A stretch of DNA of 64,000 nucleotides, taken from Solanum dulcamara. Its lineage: Eukaryota > Streptophyta > Magnoliopsida > Solanales > Solanaceae. The notes beneath the pieces were generated by a model. It was given only the letters and a program-made list of their open reading frames with translations. It was not told the DNA's origin and did no database searches. The position numbers and the translations under genes are program-made. Where the stretch lies: the NCBI RefSeq assembly GCF_947179165.1, contig NC_077240.1, positions 31,296,001-31,360,000 of the forward strand, given 5' to 3'. Position 1 is the stretch's first letter; every line of letters starts with the position of its first letter. Of this stretch, positions 12,731 to 23,227 are shown one piece after another.

Positions 12731-12850
12731 GTAATCAACAACAACAATAATAAAAACAACAACAATAATAAGAACAACAATAATAATAACAACAACAATA
12801 ATAATAAGAACAAACAATAATAATAATAATAGTAATAGTAATAATATCAA
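12197..12850 (-). repeat. (AAT/AAC)n compound microsatellite inside the LARD 3' LTR
   Basis: About 650 bases consist almost only of aat, aac and occasional aag triplets, with nested duplications of blocks such as caacaacaacaataataa. The long poly-Asn, poly-Leu and poly-Ile ORFs here come from this tract. Confidence 0.95.
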
Positions 12851-13412
12851 ACTACTTGGAAAAATAATGAACAAAACTAAGTGTTTTAATGAAATAATCC
12901 TAACATATTCTAGCTAATTAACTCTAACACATGCTAGCTAATTAATCCTAACACATGCTAACTATAACAAATTTATATCATTAATTCTAATTATTCTTAT
13001 ATACATACTAACTAAAAAAATAAGACTATGAATCAACTAAATATAAAACATGAAATAATTAAGTAAAATAAAACTGAAAAATATTTTACCTCTTTCCGGG
13101 CCAAGATTGAAAACGATGAGCGGAAGACAACTTCACCACCACCCAATAGCTTGATGGAACTCCAATCTACAAAACAAAGAAAAAAGATTTTTTAAAAAAA
13201 GTTTAGACTCGAACCTTCGTGGGTTCTTAGCCTAAATTTCAACTTCAATCTCCTATTTTCCGTGAAGAAAATATAGATTGAACGCTAGAAATTTTCACAA
13301 CTTTTAGGCTGGGGACAAAAATCCAAAATCCTAGCCAAGTTAAGAAAATTTCTAACTTTGGGGTGGTTAAAAAACCTCCTCCTTCTTCCTTTTCTTAATG
13401 AAAATATGAGCC

Positions 13413-13420
13413 TTTATATA
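13413..13420 (-). promoter_or_regulatory. Putative TATA box of the LARD 3' LTR
   Basis: tatataaa on the - strand sits inside an inverted repeat (gagcct ... aggctc), about 390 bases from the LTR start. The identical arrangement in the other LTR is at 22827-22834. Confidence 0.5.
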
Positions 13421-13808
13421 GGCTCCAAAAACCCCAAGTTTTCCATGTATTTTCGATGTGGGAGTTTGGGATTTTTTTTATTTTATTTTATTTTTTTTAT
13501 TTTTTTTAGAAAAAAAACTAAAATTTTCAAAAATGCAAACTATAATTAAACTAACCTAACTAACATTGTATTTAGTAAAAAATAAAATCTTTTAAGGTAA
13601 TTTTTGAATAACCACATAAATATTAATCAAATGTATAGTTATATAGAAATATGTATATTATACTAAAATTTATAAAAAGATAAAAATAGTTAAGAATAAT
13701 ATGAAAATATATATATTTTTTATAAAAGCTAATTGTTTCAAAATGTTCAAATTCAAAGAAACTCGATAGCTAATTTGCGTTGTGGATGGCCAAAATTGGG
13801 TGTCAACA

Positions 13809-13824
13809 GCTGTCCCTTTCTTTG
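13809..13824 (-). other. LARD polypurine tract
   Basis: On the - strand, aaagaaagggacagc abuts the LTR start TGTTGACACCC. It matches the Tat tract at 11237-11250. Confidence 0.65.
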
Positions 13825-14164
13825 GATATGATTGATAAAAGAGATCGTGGACAAAGAAAATTGACAAATCTAATTTTGGCCGACTCCATTTTCATCTTTT
13901 TGAAAAGGGGTTGGTACGAGTTTTGAATTATGAATGAACCCCGAAATAACCACACGCCTTCCGATAGAAATGTAGTTTATTGTGGTGGAAGTCGTTTCCT
14001 TAGCTCGTGTCCTATGAGTTTGACATTATTCTTTGGACTGTGTCCCAGTTCGCTGCTAAAAGGATTCCACGTTGTGCTGCATCCTCTTTGATGTCGTTCG
14101 CACTTTCTTTCATCCTCTTTGCATGTTGGAAAAATCCTCATTGATTCGTTGGTAGGATAATGCT

Positions 14165-15880
14165 GCACTATCGGTAGGATGGTGATCCATTGATAGGATA
14201 TTTGAAAAAATAACTATCTGTCCATCGGTAGGACAAATGAAGATCCATTGGTAGGATATGTTGCATGTCGGTAGGATGGTGATCCATTGATAGGATACTT
14301 GAAAAAATAACTATCTGTCCATCGGTAGGACAAATGAAGATCCATTGGTAGGATATGTTGCATGTCCATTGGTAGGACGAATGAAAATCCATTGGTAGGA
14401 TATATGCAATGACCTTCTTGGCAATGAATATGCAATGACCCTTTTGGCAAATGAAAATGCAATGGCCCTCTTGGCAAATTGAAATGCAATGACCCTTTTG
14501 GCAATGAATATGCAATGGCCCTCTTGGCAATGAGGAATGCAATGGCCCTCTTGGCAATGATATTACCACCTCCGGTAATATAATATGAATAAAATAAAAT
14601 ATGAATGGCCCTCTTGGCAGATGAAAATGCAATGGCCCTCTTGGCAATGATGAATGCAATGGCCCTCTTGGCAATGATATTACCACCTCCGGCAATATAA
14701 TATGAATGCAATAAAATATGAATGGCCTCTTGGCAAATGATATTACCACCTCCGATAATATAATATGAATAAAATAAAATATGAATGGCCCTCTTGGCAA
14801 TTATGAATGCAATGGCCCTCTTGGCAATGATATTACCACCTCCGGCAATATAATATGAATGCAATAAAATATGAATGGCCTTCTTGGCAAATGATATTAC
14901 CACCTCCGATAATATAATATGAATAAAATAAAATATGAATGGCCCTCTTGGCAAATGAAAATGCAATGGCCCTCTTGGCAATGAAAATGCAATGGCCCTC
15001 TTGGCAATGATGAATGCAATGGCCCTCTTGGCAATGATATTACCACCTCCGGTAATATAATATGAATGCAATGGCCCTCTTGGCAATGATATTACCACCT
15101 CCGGTAATATAATATGAATAAAACAAAATATGAATGGCCTTCTTGGCAAATGATATTACCACCTCCGATAATATAATATGAATGCAATGGCCCTCTTGGC
15201 AATGATATTACCACCTCCGGTAATATAATATGAATGCAATGGAATATGAATGGCCTCTTGGCAAATGATATTACCACCTCCGATAATATAATATGAATAA
15301 AATAACATATGAATGGCCCTCTTGGCAATTATGAATGCAATGACCCTCTTGGCAATGATATTACCACCTCCGGCAATATAATATGAATGCAATAAAATAT
15401 GAATGGCCTTCTTGGCAAATGATATTACCACCTCCGATAATATAATATGAATAAAATAAAATATGAATGGCCCTCTTGGCAAATGAAAATGCAATGGCCC
15501 TCTTGGCAATGAAAATGCAATGGCCCTCTTGGCAATGATGAATGCAATGGCCCTCTTGGCAATGATATTACCACCTCCGGTAATATAATATGAATGCAAT
15601 GGCCCTCTTGGCAATGATATTACCACCTCCGGTAATATAATATGAATAAAATAAAATATGAATGGCCTTCTTGGCAAATGATATTACCACCTCCGATAAT
15701 ATAATATGAATGCAATGGCCCTCTTGGCAATGATATTACCACCTCCGGTAATATAATATGAATAAAATATGATATGAATGGCCTTCTTGGCAAATGATAT
15801 TACCACCTCCGATAATATAATATGAATAAAATAAAATATGAATGGCCCTCTTGGCAAATGAAAATGCAATGGAAATGAAA
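14165..15880 (-). repeat. LARD minisatellite with higher-order structure
   Basis: On the - strand the monomer is attaccggaggtggtaatat followed by catttgccaagagggccatt, as in the Tat array. Blocks repeat at a higher-order period of 528 bp (for example 14941 and 15469 start the same 60-base block). The left flank (14165-14400) is a separate tandem duplication of about 98 bp units built on atccattggtaggat. Long ORFs across the array are by-products. Confidence 0.9.
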
Positions 15881-15915
15881 TGCATTGTCATCTTCTTGGA
15901 TGATTTGACAACAAT

Positions 15916-15947
<32 letters not shown>

Positions 15948-16567
15948 TATTTATTTTTTATTATTATTATTTTTTTTTTTTGAACAACTCGTGTTCGTTG
16001 GAACTCATGTCTTTGATAGAAGTTATACGAGGCCTCGGTGGCTCGCAACTTGAATTTGAGTTCGCTTCATTCTAGCAATGTTGGAGATTATTTGAAGTTG
16101 ACTTCGAACTTCTGACAATTCTTGATGGAATTTTTGAGATCTTCTCAAAAATTCGGTCCCAGTTGCATATATTAACATGATCTCCAATCTTGACTTGCTT
16201 GAGATAGTATCTTCTTCTGAATTTTTGAGAAGATCTCAAAAATTCTGTCCCAGTTTTTATTAAAAGGGAGAAATGAAAATCTTACGGGGAACATGACCGA
16301 GCCATTGTGGCGCCTACATATCCTGTTGGTGCAGGAATCAGGTCAAATGTAGTTCCAATTCTCTGGATGATGAATGCTGCAAAATCTGATACAAGATAAT
16401 CAGTAGACACATGTGTAATATGAGCATAATGACATGGAAAACTGTATTACTTACAACATTTCCAGCTTAAAACACGAGATATTCCACCAGTTTGATATGG
16501 ACGATCCAATGAAGTAAAATAGGCATCTCACATCAATGGGATTACCCACTTTCAAAGGACAAATGCA

Positions 16568-16598
<31 letters not shown>

Positions 16599-17014
16599 AG
16601 TGAATGCAAAGAGATAGTCAAATTTTGACTACAATTGGTATCAACAGTTAGGAATGCATAGAAATATTTCTCATTTCCTTTCTCATTTCCTTTCTCATAA
16701 CTGAGATTGACTTCAAGGTAATTCTTATAGCTTCAAGTAGTACCTCAAACATACTTAAGTGTCGACAAGATTTTTTTCATCCTGCTTCCAACAAAGGTTT
16801 AGAATTATACCAATCATCATGTTTCAAGTGCCCTCACAATAAAGAAAGTTCTATTTCGCACATATATGAAGTGTTTGATTTTGAGAACATTTTACAAAGT
16901 GCACTCACACTCTCAAGAAAGTTCAACGCATGCAACTGTGATACCATATGCTTGGCCTGCATGTAAGTCTCCACTAATGTGAGAATATTTGGAATGAGAT
17001 CATATAGGGCTTGT
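15881..17014 (-). other. LARD non-coding segment with T-rich tracts and one hairpin module
   Basis: T-rich tracts lie at 15918-15980 and 16570-16600. One ACGTAGGC module (16313-16352) and copies of the tctcaaaaattc motif match the Tat 3' region. No coding region was recognised. Confidence 0.5.
16313..16352 (-). other. ACGTAGGC-type hairpin module, copy L1
   Basis: On the - strand the outer stem is ctacat with atgtag, perfect. Relative to T2 (ctacgt/acgtag) both partners have changed together. The inner stem is tcctg/cagga. Confidence 0.6.
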
Positions 17015-17351
17015 TTATTGGTTTGTAATGTAGGCTAAGGGAACGGGTGGGATATTAATTTGGGATAAAAGTGACTTAATCTCTCCTTGAGCATCACACT
17101 GAATTTGTGCTTTTGATGATTGATACGCCTTTGACGTCTAATCCTCTTTCTTTTGTCTCAACTTCTTCGAGTCTTTATTTGATAGAGTTTTTCCTCTTTT
17201 CACCTCTTTCTTTTGTCTTGACTTCTTTGAGTCCTTAGTTGTTAGAGTTTTTCTCTTTTCGTTCCTTTTTGAGGTTTCTCCTTTTTTGTTGGAGTAGTTT
17301 CCTTTTTGTCTTACATCGACCTTGTAGGAGGTTCTTTTTATTTTTTATGAG
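17015..17351 (-). pseudogene. Remnant encoding a Lys/Ser-rich basic repeat, origin unknown
   Basis: On the - strand one frame runs about 110 codons with a single internal stop. It reads as a highly basic segment with two copies of a unit like KTLTTKDSKKSRQKKE, then ends QINIPPVPLAYITNQ before a stop at 17015. No ATG-initiated ORF of family-like length exists. It may be a relic of an element ORF or of captured host coding sequence; I do not recognise the family. Confidence 0.35.
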
Positions 17352-18099
17352 AAAGTCGTCTTTGCTTTCTTGACTTTGGAGACTTTACGTCTTTTGCCTT
17401 TGGCAATTTCGAAGTTGGATCTTCTTCTATAATTTGGGCGTCTTTGGTGCGCTCAAGGAGGTTGGGCCAAGAGAGGGATAGTGCATGTAAGCACTCAGAA
17501 GGGAAAGGGCTAAGATGTGGTTGTCCAAAGAAAAGGTTTTAGGCTCAAAGTGGGAAAACTAGGGATTAATGTTATTTGGTAGGCTCTGAAAGGCACAATC
17601 GGGTCAAAAAAGGCCTACAATCCTTTCTCAAACCAAACATAACTCAGGATTTCGCCTCAACAAACATATCAGGCCAAGTTCTAGATCAACAGTGCGATTA
17701 AATTGAATTTTAATCTAAAGCTCACCACACAATGCACATGAAGCCATGAGGTTGGTTATATTCTTACCTTGAATGCCCGCAAGAGAATTTTCAAGCATCA
17801 CAAAAGTACGAATGAAAGATACTAATAGAAGCTATGGTTTACCACAAAGCCAATCATTTTCATCATACCAAATATTTCGCATGCTCCTAACTATATTCGT
17901 TCCAATCAAGAAGATATGACACTTAACATATGTACACAATTTTTTATTTTATTTATTTTCTATTTTTTTAATCATTTTTTTTTTGAAAAAAGAAATACCG
18001 AACCCAAGAAGGGCTGCCTACGTATCTCATCGAGATGAGAATCAGGTGCGCGTAGTTCTTGCAGATATGATATATAAAATAATTCAGAGCTTTAGACAA
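17352..18099 (-). other. LARD non-coding segment
   Basis: No coding match was seen. It contains the L2 hairpin module (18017-18055) and a T-rich tract near 17940-17990. Confidence 0.5.
18017..18055 (-). other. ACGTAGGC hairpin module, copy L2
   Basis: On the - strand the inner stem tctcat/atgaga closes a ctcg loop. The outer pair ctacgc with acgtag forms five of six pairs. Confidence 0.6.
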
Positions 18100-19090
18100 A
18101 CTTGGTGTGGTCTTCCAATGTTAATATTTTCTGTGGAGATGCTGCAGCGTGCTTTATAACCTCCCTTGGTCGGAATGTTGTGGCTTCCAACTTCATTACT
18201 CCTGATTCGACTTTGGAAAGGTCAATGATGTCATTTATTAGTTGAAGAACCAAATCTCCTGAAGACAATATTACATTCACAAGCTGACGATGTTCCTTAT
18301 CCAATTTTATGGTAGAAAAAATCTCGATCATATTGACCACTCCTGACAAAAGGATCTAATCTAATGAGACATGGTTGCAAGCATTTGTTTCTCTCGCATA
18401 ATTTTCTCTGTTAAGTTCAGTCTCCTTGGCTTTCTGTACAACTATCTCTTCTTGCAATTTTGCCAATTTTTTTTTCTCTTTTCCTTATCTGATCAGTTAT
18501 CTCCATTCCTATGTAATTTACACCAATTGTCTCTCCTGCCTTACTGAACACAGGTTCAACATATATTAGAGAATTCTTTGACCCAAATAATCTCTTCTTT
18601 GCCGATATTCCCCTTTCCAAAACCTCTCATTTGAAGTTTCGAGATTCCTTTACATCAGTACTAGTAAAATCTTTACATTTATTTATTGATGATGTCCTCT
18701 TCATGCAGACTTGACAAACAATTGTAGATAACATAACTCATTGTCCTGGTGACGGATAATAACGGGTGCATTTTGGAGGACAAATTGTACGAAATTATCT
18801 GCTCTTTTCAGAATCTGGGATAATTCTTCTACTGGAGAGGATTGTCTTTCAATGTTTTCTATGCTTTCCTATAATTTCTCAATTAGTATTTGCATCCTAT
18901 TTCTTATTTATCTTGAATTTTTACATCATTTTTTAGGAGACTCTTGGAATATGTATCTCTTTAATTCTTCATCTAATATAGACGTTGGATGTTTATCACC
19001 CTATATCTTTCTTCCTCAAATTGATACTTCTCCAATAAATCCAATTTCTTGAGCTCTGGTTATTGTTGTTGTGTTTTTCTTGAGGATCGT
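18100..19090 (-). pseudogene. Captured fragment of a hybrid histidine-kinase gene (AHK5/CKI2-like)
   Basis: Read on the - strand from 19090, the fragment follows the AHK5 domain order. A coiled-coil-like segment (ELKKLDLLEKYQFEEER, ILIEKL, ESIENIERQSSPVEEL) comes first. A PAS region follows (FVQFVLQNAPVI, then NSLIYVEPVFSKAGETIG and MEITDQIRKRE). Then comes the H-box, MLATMSH (phospho-acceptor His codon 18364-18366) followed by a TAG where Glu is expected. The dimerisation helix reads [19 protein letters not shown] and [15 protein letters not shown], ending near ILTLED. The catalytic ATPase and receiver domains are absent. Multiple stops, a 1 bp insertion after the H-box and small deletions make it non-functional. 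No intron interrupts the aligned part, which would fit capture from a spliced transcript if the donor gene has introns there. Family identity is from remembered AHK5 sequence. Confidence 0.8.
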
Positions 19091-21030
19091 CTCTTATGAT
19101 TTGAATTCTTCCAATTATTCAAAGAATCATACGTTGTTATAACCATCCCCGACTATTGTCGGGGACAGTTTTCCTGCAAAGATATGAGAAGAGTGTGAAA
19201 GCGGGGCCATTCTAAAAAATAAAAAAATAAAAAAAATAAGTAATAAGATATAGGAGTAAGATTTCATAGTCAAAGACTCCCCCGATTTATCTTTCAGGCT
19301 GTGTATTGGTGTCTTGTGAAATTTAATGTCATCGTTATTTCCCATTAACTCTTTGTCTCGTGATCCCCTCTCTTGAAATAATGTCGTCTCTTCTGTGTAC
19401 AAAGAAAACTTCTTAGTTAGGGAGAGGGAATTGACCTCCAAATTGAGATCCTTTCATTTATCGCATGATGTCCTTTGATAACAGCCCCTACAAAGAAAGA
19501 AACAACTTTGTTGAACCCTCGATCTTTGAGAAGTAAGCAAGTTTGTTTTCCGACATAAATTAGTCTTTCCCTGAAAAAGAAAAATAACTCAAAAGCCAAA
19601 GTATTAGTTTGTGCTTATAATAATTAATGCAAAATATCACATAAAGAATTAAACACATAAATGTTGCTTTGTTTTAAGACAAACTAATCTATGGGTGAAG
19701 AAAGAGTAAACGGACAAAAATTAATTTTATGATAAATGTGTGAGAAAAGTTGACTTGTGAATCACAGATTTTTTTTTTTTTTGTGTTTCAACTTTTGTAC
19801 CCTTGTTTTTCTTAGATGCAGAAAAAGTTCTCAATTTCTTTGAAAGAATGAGGAAAACTGAAAACTTCAAAAATAGGGACCGAGCCTTGAAAGACTGCCT
19901 ACGTATCTCACAAAGGAGAATTCAGGTCCTACGTAGTTCGACCACTTGATTTTTTTTTATTTTTTTTGTGGAGATGAGAAAGCAAAGTTTATGATTTGAG
20001 TGTAAAGTTCGAATTTTGTTGGGAAATTAAAGACTCATTGAATATTTGGATGCACTATCGATAGTGACTCGATATTTATGCCTATGAGGCTCTAAAAAAA
20101 ATCTAAAAGAGTGGACTAGCATGTCTCCAAATAAAGCAACATATTCACAAAACAGTTATAACATATAGCACACAAACAATTATTGCGCATCCTAAACAGA
20201 TATGTGACCTTTTTGTGCCAAAGGTAGGCCTAACGATTTGAATGATGTATTACGTCATTTGAAACATTCCATTGTCCCCAAACTTATATTTATACAAATA
20301 TTATGAATAATTTGATTGGGGATACATAAATGGAAAAAAGGGATATAAATAGTCAGTCCCACGCAGGGGTACAATCCTAACTAAGCCTTCATGGAAAATC
20401 CTTCTTTCTTGATTTCTTGACATCTCCGAACGCAACGCCTTTTGGATGAAGTGTCATTTACTGAAGGTCCTTCTTTGACTAGACTAAGCTAAAAAAAAAA
20501 ACTCCCAGCCCCGAGGGACAATGGTTTGCCAAACCGCGTATAAAACCTTCAAATTTAAACATATATGTATGCTTGTCCATTTAGGCCGAGGGCCGTTTTG
20601 AACTCAAGGTGGTCATTCTAATGGGCCCAATACACCTTGGGTATTGGGTCGTCTTAGGCCAATGCACTAAATTAGGGATTTGGCTTTGCTCTACGCTAGA
20701 TTGACTAAGAGTGGCTTTTGCAAGACTGGTAACCCAAGCGGACAACTCAGGCTGGAACTTACGACAACCATTGGACGCATGGCGTATCAATAAATTGTCG
20801 ATCGTTTCCGAAAAGGGTTAAGTATAAAAAGCCCGACTGCGGTACCGCAAAATCGTTCTTTAATATACTATACATTAAATAGGAAAAATGCTATGAAATG
20901 CAAATAACAATTTAATATATAAATTAAACACATAATTGCACAATTAAGAAAAACAAGAATTACTAATTATTACAAACTCAAATAGTTAGTCAAATAAACA
21001 ATCAAATCTAATGGTTAGAACCTAATTAAT
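19091..21030 (-). other. LARD leader region
   Basis: From about 20880 to 19890 the - strand matches the Tat leader at 3730-4860, including the L3 hairpin module at 19899-19936. Between 19091 and 19600 there are two short ORFs (104 and 60 codons) next to the kinase fragment. They may be further captured sequence, but I do not recognise them. Confidence 0.5.
19899..19936 (-). other. ACGTAGGC hairpin module, copy L3
   Basis: On the - strand the outer stem ctacgt/acgtag is perfect and the inner stem is tctc/gaga. It sits in the leader at the position equivalent to T1. Confidence 0.6.
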
Positions 21031-21047
21031 CCCCAGCGGAGTCGCCA
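21031..21047 (-). other. LARD primer-binding site
   Basis: tggcgactccgctgggg on the - strand lies four bases (gaaa) after the 5' LTR end. It is the same site as in the Tat element, with two more matching bases. Confidence 0.8.
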
Positions 21048-21051
21048 TTTC

Positions 21052-21723
21052 TGTTATATCGAAAAAAGACGGTTTAAAATTAATTTCAACTTTTTAGAGA
21101 AAAAATCAATTTTAGAAAAAAGGAGTCGCCACTTAATTTTTTAAAGAAATTAAGAAAACTTAATTTAAAAGACCCTAACAGATTTAAGTCTTAAAAATTC
21201 AGAGAAAAAGGTACGAGGTTCTTATTTCCACTTTGAGAAGGTGTTAAGCATTCAAAGTGGCCGCTAACGCGCGGTTATCCGACGATCTGAAAATTATTTG
21301 ACTAACTTTTGAAAATATTAATTTAAAATGAAATGAAGACTTTAGAATTATTTTTTTAGAAAAAAAAAAAGATTAAACTTAAACATTGAAAATAATATAG
21401 ATGTATATATATAAAAAATAAAAATTTATCAAATAAATAAGTAAAGGTAGAAAATCATTTAAAGAGTAAACTTAACATGAATTGGTTTATCTTTAGGGGA
21501 ATCTAATTAGGTTAAAATAAATTAAAATTAATATCTAGGAAAGTATAACTAACATAAGTAACTAAATTATTACAACCCGAATCAATATAAATACAATAAA
21601 TAATACATGAACAACAATAATAATAACAACAATAATAATAAGAAGAAGAACAACAACAACAATAATAATAATAATAAGAACAATAATAATAATAATAATA
21701 ACAACAACAACAACAACAACAAC

Positions 21724-21768
<45 letters not shown>

Positions 21769-22103
21769 AATAATAAGAACAATAATAATAATAAGAATAA
21801 CAATAATAATAACAAGAACAACAACAATAAAAATAACAACAACAACAACAACAACAACAATAATAAGAACAATAATAATAATAATAATAATAATAGTAAT
21901 CAACAACAACAATAATAAAAACAACAACAATAATAAGAATAACAATAATAATAACAAGAACAACAACAATAAAAATAACAACAACAACAACAATAATAAG
22001 AACAATAATAATAATAATAATAATAGTAATCAACAACAACAATAATAAGAACAACAATAATAAGAACAACAATAATAATAACAACAACAACAATAATAAG
22101 AAC

Positions 22104-22143
<40 letters not shown>

Positions 22144-23222
22144 GTAATCAACAACAACAATAATAAAAACAACAACAATAATAAGAACAACAATAATAAT
22201 AACAACAACAATAATAATAAGAACAAACAATAATAATAATAATAGTAATAGTAATAATATCAAACTACTTGGAAAAATAATGAACAAAACTAAGTGTTTT
22301 AATGAAATAATCCTAACATATTCTAGCTAATTAACTCTAACACATGCTAGCTAATTAATCCTAACACATGCTAACTATAACAAATTTATATCATTAATTC
22401 TAATTATTCTTATATACATACTAACTAAAAAAATAAGACTATGAATCAACTAAATATAAAACATGAAATAATTAAGTAAAATAAAACTGAAAAAATATTT
22501 TACCTCTTTCCGGGCCAAGATTGAAAACGATGAGCGGAAGACAACTTCACCACCACCCAATAGCTTGATGGAACTCCAATCTACAAAACAAAGAAAAAAG
22601 ATTTTTTAAAAAAAGTTTAGACTCGAACCTTCGTGGGTTCTTAGCCTAAATTTCAACTTCAATCTCCTATTTTCCGTGAAGAAAATATAGATTGAACGCT
22701 AGAAATTTTCACAACTTTTAGGCTGGGGACAAAAATCCAAAATCCTAGCCAAGTTAAGAAAATTTCTAACTTTGGGGTGGTTAAAAAACCTCCTCCTTCT
22801 TCCTTTTCTTAATGAAAATATGAGCCTTTATATAGGCTCCAAAAACCCCAAGTTTTCCATGTATTTTCGATGTGGGAGTTTGGGATTTTTTTTATTTTAT
22901 TTTATTTTTTTTATTTTTTTTAGAAAAAAAACTAAAATTTTCAAAAATGCAAACTATAATTAAACTAACCTAACTAACATTGTATTTAGTAAAAAATAAA
23001 ATCTTTTAAGGTAATTTTTGAATAACCACATAAATATTAATCAAATATATAGTTATATAGAAATATGTATATTATACTAAAATTTATAAAAAGATAAAAA
23101 TAGTTAAGAATAATATGAAAATATATATATTTTTTATAAAAGCTAATTGTTTCAAAATGTTCAAATTCAAAGAAACTCGATAGCTAATTTGCGTTGTGGA
23201 TGGCCAAAATTGGGTGTCAACA
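21052..23222 (-). mobile_element. LARD 5' LTR
   Basis: 2171 bp, nearly identical to the 3' LTR. Its AAT/AAC tract is longer by a few triplets. It carries the same TATA-like box (22827-22834, - strand) and the same termini. Confidence 0.9.
21604..22257 (-). repeat. (AAT/AAC)n compound microsatellite inside the LARD 5' LTR
   Basis: It is the counterpart of 12197-12850. Several blocks are longer by exactly one triplet, consistent with replication slippage after or during insertion. Confidence 0.95.
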
Positions 23223-23227
23223 TTAAT

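Larger units (their letters stand above)
11646..13808 (-). mobile_element. LARD 3' LTR
   Basis: On the - strand it runs from TGTTGACACCC (13808) to CGATATAACA (11646), 2163 bp. It carries a long AAT/AAC tract. Its last 250 bases are homologous to the end of the Tat LTR (shared aagtggcgactcct segment). Confidence 0.9.
11646..23222 (-). mobile_element. Complete non-autonomous Tat-related retrotransposon (LARD-like)
   Basis: Both LTRs (11646-13808 and 21052-23222) have TG..CA ends, and TTAAT is duplicated at 11641-11645 and 23223-23227. Read on the - strand, the order is 5' LTR, primer-binding site, leader, a decayed host-gene fragment, a basic-repeat remnant, ACGTAGGC modules, minisatellite, polypurine tract, 3' LTR. 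I found no gag, protease, RT, RNase H or integrase. LTR ends, primer-binding site, leader, 3' modules and minisatellite monomer match the surrounding Tat element, so it belongs to the same superfamily group and would rely on an autonomous partner. By eye the LTRs differ by only about four substitutions plus microsatellite length changes, so the insertion is young. Confidence 0.9.

Noticed and set aside
12155..12874. Overlapping ORFs of poly-Asn, poly-Leu, poly-Ile on both strands (and the copies at 21562-22287)
   Set aside because: They are translations of the AAT/AAC microsatellite in the LARD LTRs, with no start context or non-repeat sequence.
14168..15869. ORFs of up to 311 codons on the - strand
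   Set aside because: They arise because the minisatellite monomers stay open in one frame; the product is repetitive and no domain is present. The same applies to 8891-10383 on +.
17940..18000. T-rich tract as terminator or poly(A) remnant
   Set aside because: Several such tracts occur across the LARD without adjoining retroposed sequence.
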